This document shows positions 4,477-6,034 of a DNA stretch of 6,034 bases, piece by piece. Under the pieces are notes generated by a model. That model ran no database searches and was not told where the DNA came from. It saw only the letters and a list, made by a program, of their open reading frames with translations. The stretch covers positions 1 to 6,034 of the forward strand of contig DKQU01000037.1 in the NCBI GenBank assembly GCA_002471865.1. The letters run 5' to 3'. A program made the translations under genes and the position numbers. Within the stretch, counting starts at the first letter, position 1. Each line of letters opens with the position of its first letter. This DNA is from Fidelibacterota bacterium UBA7300. GTDB lineage: Bacteria; Fidelibacterota; Marinisomatia; Marinisomatales; UBA2128.

Positions 4477-6034
4477 GCGGTCCCATTGGGAAACCAACCC
4501 CGTACATTGACGGTGTTGAGAAAGTAACTGGGCAAGCGATGTATACAGATGATTTCAGACTGCCCAATATGCTTTTTCTTGCTTTTCTGCGAAGTGCTGA
4601 GTCTCACGCAAAAATTAAATCACTGGACATTTCAGGTGCCGAGTCTCATCCCGGCGTAGTGGCTGTTGCTACAGGGAAAGATATACCTGTATCCTTTGGC
4701 GTTCTTCCTATCAGCCCCGATGAAACGGCCATGGCTGTGGAAAAGGTGCGTTATAATGGCGAAATTGTGGCAGCTGTAGCGGCTGAAACTATTGAGGCGG
4801 CTCGGGAAGCCGTGGAAAAGATCAAAATTAAATATGAAGCTATTACAGCATTTATTTCTCCTCATGATTCTCTGGAAAAATGCAGCCCTGATGAACAGAT
4901 TCATCCGCATACAAAAGATGGAAGAAATATTCATAAAACAGCAGAACTTCGTTTCAATGAACCAGAAAAGGAATTAGAGACCGCAAAATTTAAGCAGACG
5001 GGGTTCTTTAAATTTGCGGGAGTAACCCATGCCTTTACAGAGCCTCATTCCACTTTAGCAATCTGGAATGGAGATGAAACCCTCACAGTGATTAGTGCCA
5101 CACAGGTTCCACATTATCTGCACAAAAATCTATCCAAAGTCCTCGGTCTTCCACTGCATAAGATTCAGGTGAAAAAACCGGCTCTTGGTGGTGGGTTCGG
5201 AGGGAAGAGCGATCCCTTCCCCCATGAAATGATTACTGCCTACATGGCAATGAAAGCCAAACGGCCGGTAAAATGCACCTTTACCCGGGAAGAAGTATTC
5301 ATCACTCATCACGGAAGACATCCAACTGAAATGAGCATGTCAGTATCCTGCGACAACAAAGCCAAAATCACAGCACTGGATACGGATATTGTCATTGATG
5401 GAGGCGCCTATGGAAGTTTTGGTGTAGTGACTTCTTACTACAATGGCGTTCTATTACAGGGGCCGTATAAAATTGACAAGTTTGGGTTTAAAACGCGCCG
5501 GGCTTATACCAATAAACATCAGTGCGGTGCCATGCGGGGGCACGGAGCGGTAAACCCACGGTATGCAGTAGAAGTTATCCTAGATATGCTGGCTAAGGAT
5601 TTGAAGATGGATCCCTGTGACTTGCGCAATAAGAATTTTCTTCCTGAAAATTCTTTCACTGTTGGCGAATTCCGTATTACTAGTAATGGTGTGCGTGATT
5701 GTTTAAAAACAGTTCGAAAGAAATCAGATTGGGACAAGCGCTATGGCAAACTTCCCTATGGAAGAGGGCTGGGTGTTGCCTGTGGATTTTTCATCAGCGG
5801 AAGTGCTCTCCCCATTATATGGAACCGCTATCCTCAAACAGTGGTTCATGCAAAGCTGGATTTTGATGGACGTATTGTTATGTTCAGTGGGGCCAGTGAT
5901 ATTGGCCAGGGCAGTGATACCATGCTGGTGCAGATAGCGGCTGAAGAGCTGGGCATTTCCTTGGATTATGTGCAGGAAGAGGTGGCGGATACCAAGATTA
6001 AACCGGTAGACCTGGGCAGTTATTCCAGCCGGGC
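4473..6034 (+). CDS. hcrA: 4-hydroxybenzoyl-CoA reductase, alpha (molybdenum) subunit, N-terminal 520 residues
   Basis: The large subunit of a xanthine oxidase-family enzyme, open to the window edge; the Thauera protein is about 769 residues, so roughly a third is missing. It holds the molybdenum cofactor and reductively removes the para-hydroxyl of 4-hydroxybenzoyl-CoA. The N-terminal hammerhead domain (about 12-122) includes PVSFGVLPISPDE (72-84) and KVRYNGEIVAAVAAE (91-105), a segment that fits HcrA from memory better than other family members. Cofactor-binding motifs follow: ATQVPHYL (209-216), GGGFGGKSDPF (239-249), CGAMRGHGAVN (351-361) and SGASDIGQGSD (472-482). The catalytic C-terminal region is not in view. 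The start is the ATG of an ATGA overlap with the hcrC stop, with GAGGA (4459-4463) 9 nt upstream. No frame breaks occur. Another aryl-CoA or N-heterocycle dehydroxylase or hydroxylase is possible but less likely in this context. Counterparts are hbaC and pcmR. Confidence 0.85.
   Translation, partial: MSGPIGKPTPYIDGVEKVTGQAMYTDDFRLPNMLFLAFLRSAESHAKIKSLDISGAESHPGVVAVATGKDIPVSFGVLPISPDETAMAVEKVRYNGEIVAAVAAETIEAAREAVEKIKIKYEAITAFISPHDSLEKCSPDEQIHPHTKDGRNIHKTAELRFNEPEKELETAKFKQTGFFKFAGVTHAFTEPHSTLAIWNGDETLTVISATQVPHYLHKNLSKVLGLPLHKIQVKKPALGGGFGGKSDPFPHEMITAYMAMKAKRPVKCTFTREEVFITHHGRHPTEMSMSVSCDNKAKITALDTDIVIDGGAYGSFGVVTSYYNGVLLQGPYKIDKFGFKTRRAYTNKHQCGAMRGHGAVNPRYAVEVILDMLAKDLKMDPCDLRNKNFLPENSFTVGEFRITSNGVRDCLKTVRKKSDWDKRYGKLPYGRGLGVACGFFISGSALPIIWNRYPQTVVHAKLDFDGRIVMFSGASDIGQGSDTMLVQIAAEELGISLDYVQEEVADTKIKPVDLGSYSSR

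Noticed and set aside
4792..4977. Plus-strand open frames of about 61-64 codons at 4792-4977 and 5743-5937
   Set aside because: Both are out-of-frame readings inside hcrA, whose own frame is unbroken from 4473 to 6034.
1..6034. CRISPR arrays, tRNA or rRNA genes, insertion sequences, long repeats
   Set aside because: Coding sequence fills nearly the whole window, and I saw no repeated units, transposase motifs or RNA-gene signatures.

Overview
This window is part of an anaerobic aromatic-degradation locus. It carries the enzymes that take the benzoyl-CoA reductase product to ring opening, followed by two subunits of a molybdenum 4-hydroxybenzoyl-CoA reductase. All genes lie on the + strand. 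The composition is moderate and slightly AT-leaning, and no gene stands out from its neighbours by eye. Shine-Dalgarno sites are clear for most genes. The content points to an anaerobic or facultatively anaerobic bacterium growing on benzoate-type compounds, such as a denitrifier, a sulfate or iron reducer, or a fermenting/syntrophic organism. The lineage cannot be fixed from this sequence alone.

Layout. Positions 1-156 hold the last 51 codons of a ketopantoate-reductase-like (PanE/ApbA) protein. A tight block follows: had (188-1252), oah/bamA (1269-2357), dch (2360-3136) and a FabG-like short-chain dehydrogenase (3136-3882). The spacings are 31, 16 and 2 nt and then a 1-nt overlap, so this is almost certainly one transcript. 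A 126-nt gap (3883-4008) contains a possible weak terminator and a 28-codon mini-ORF. After it come hcrC (4009-4476) and hcrA (from 4473), which overlap by 4 nt. hcrA is still open at the window edge after 520 codons.

How the genes work together. HcrC and HcrA are the iron-sulfur and molybdenum subunits of the enzyme that removes the para-hydroxyl of 4-hydroxybenzoyl-CoA to give benzoyl-CoA. Benzoyl-CoA reductase, not in this window, dearomatises that to cyclohexa-1,5-diene-1-carbonyl-CoA. Dch hydrates the diene, Had oxidises the alcohol to the 6-oxo compound, and Oah hydrates and hydrolytically opens the ring to 3-hydroxypimelyl-CoA. The SDR is well placed to be the 3-hydroxypimelyl-CoA dehydrogenase, which would start beta-oxidation; that assignment is inferred from context. 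The FAD/4Fe-4S subunit HcrB, ligases and transporters are not visible here.

The core pathway is known biology. The less ordinary points are the gap before hcrC with no visible ribosome-binding site, the extra cysteine beside a cluster ligand in HcrC, the PanE-like gene at the head of the block, and the unassigned substrate of the SDR.
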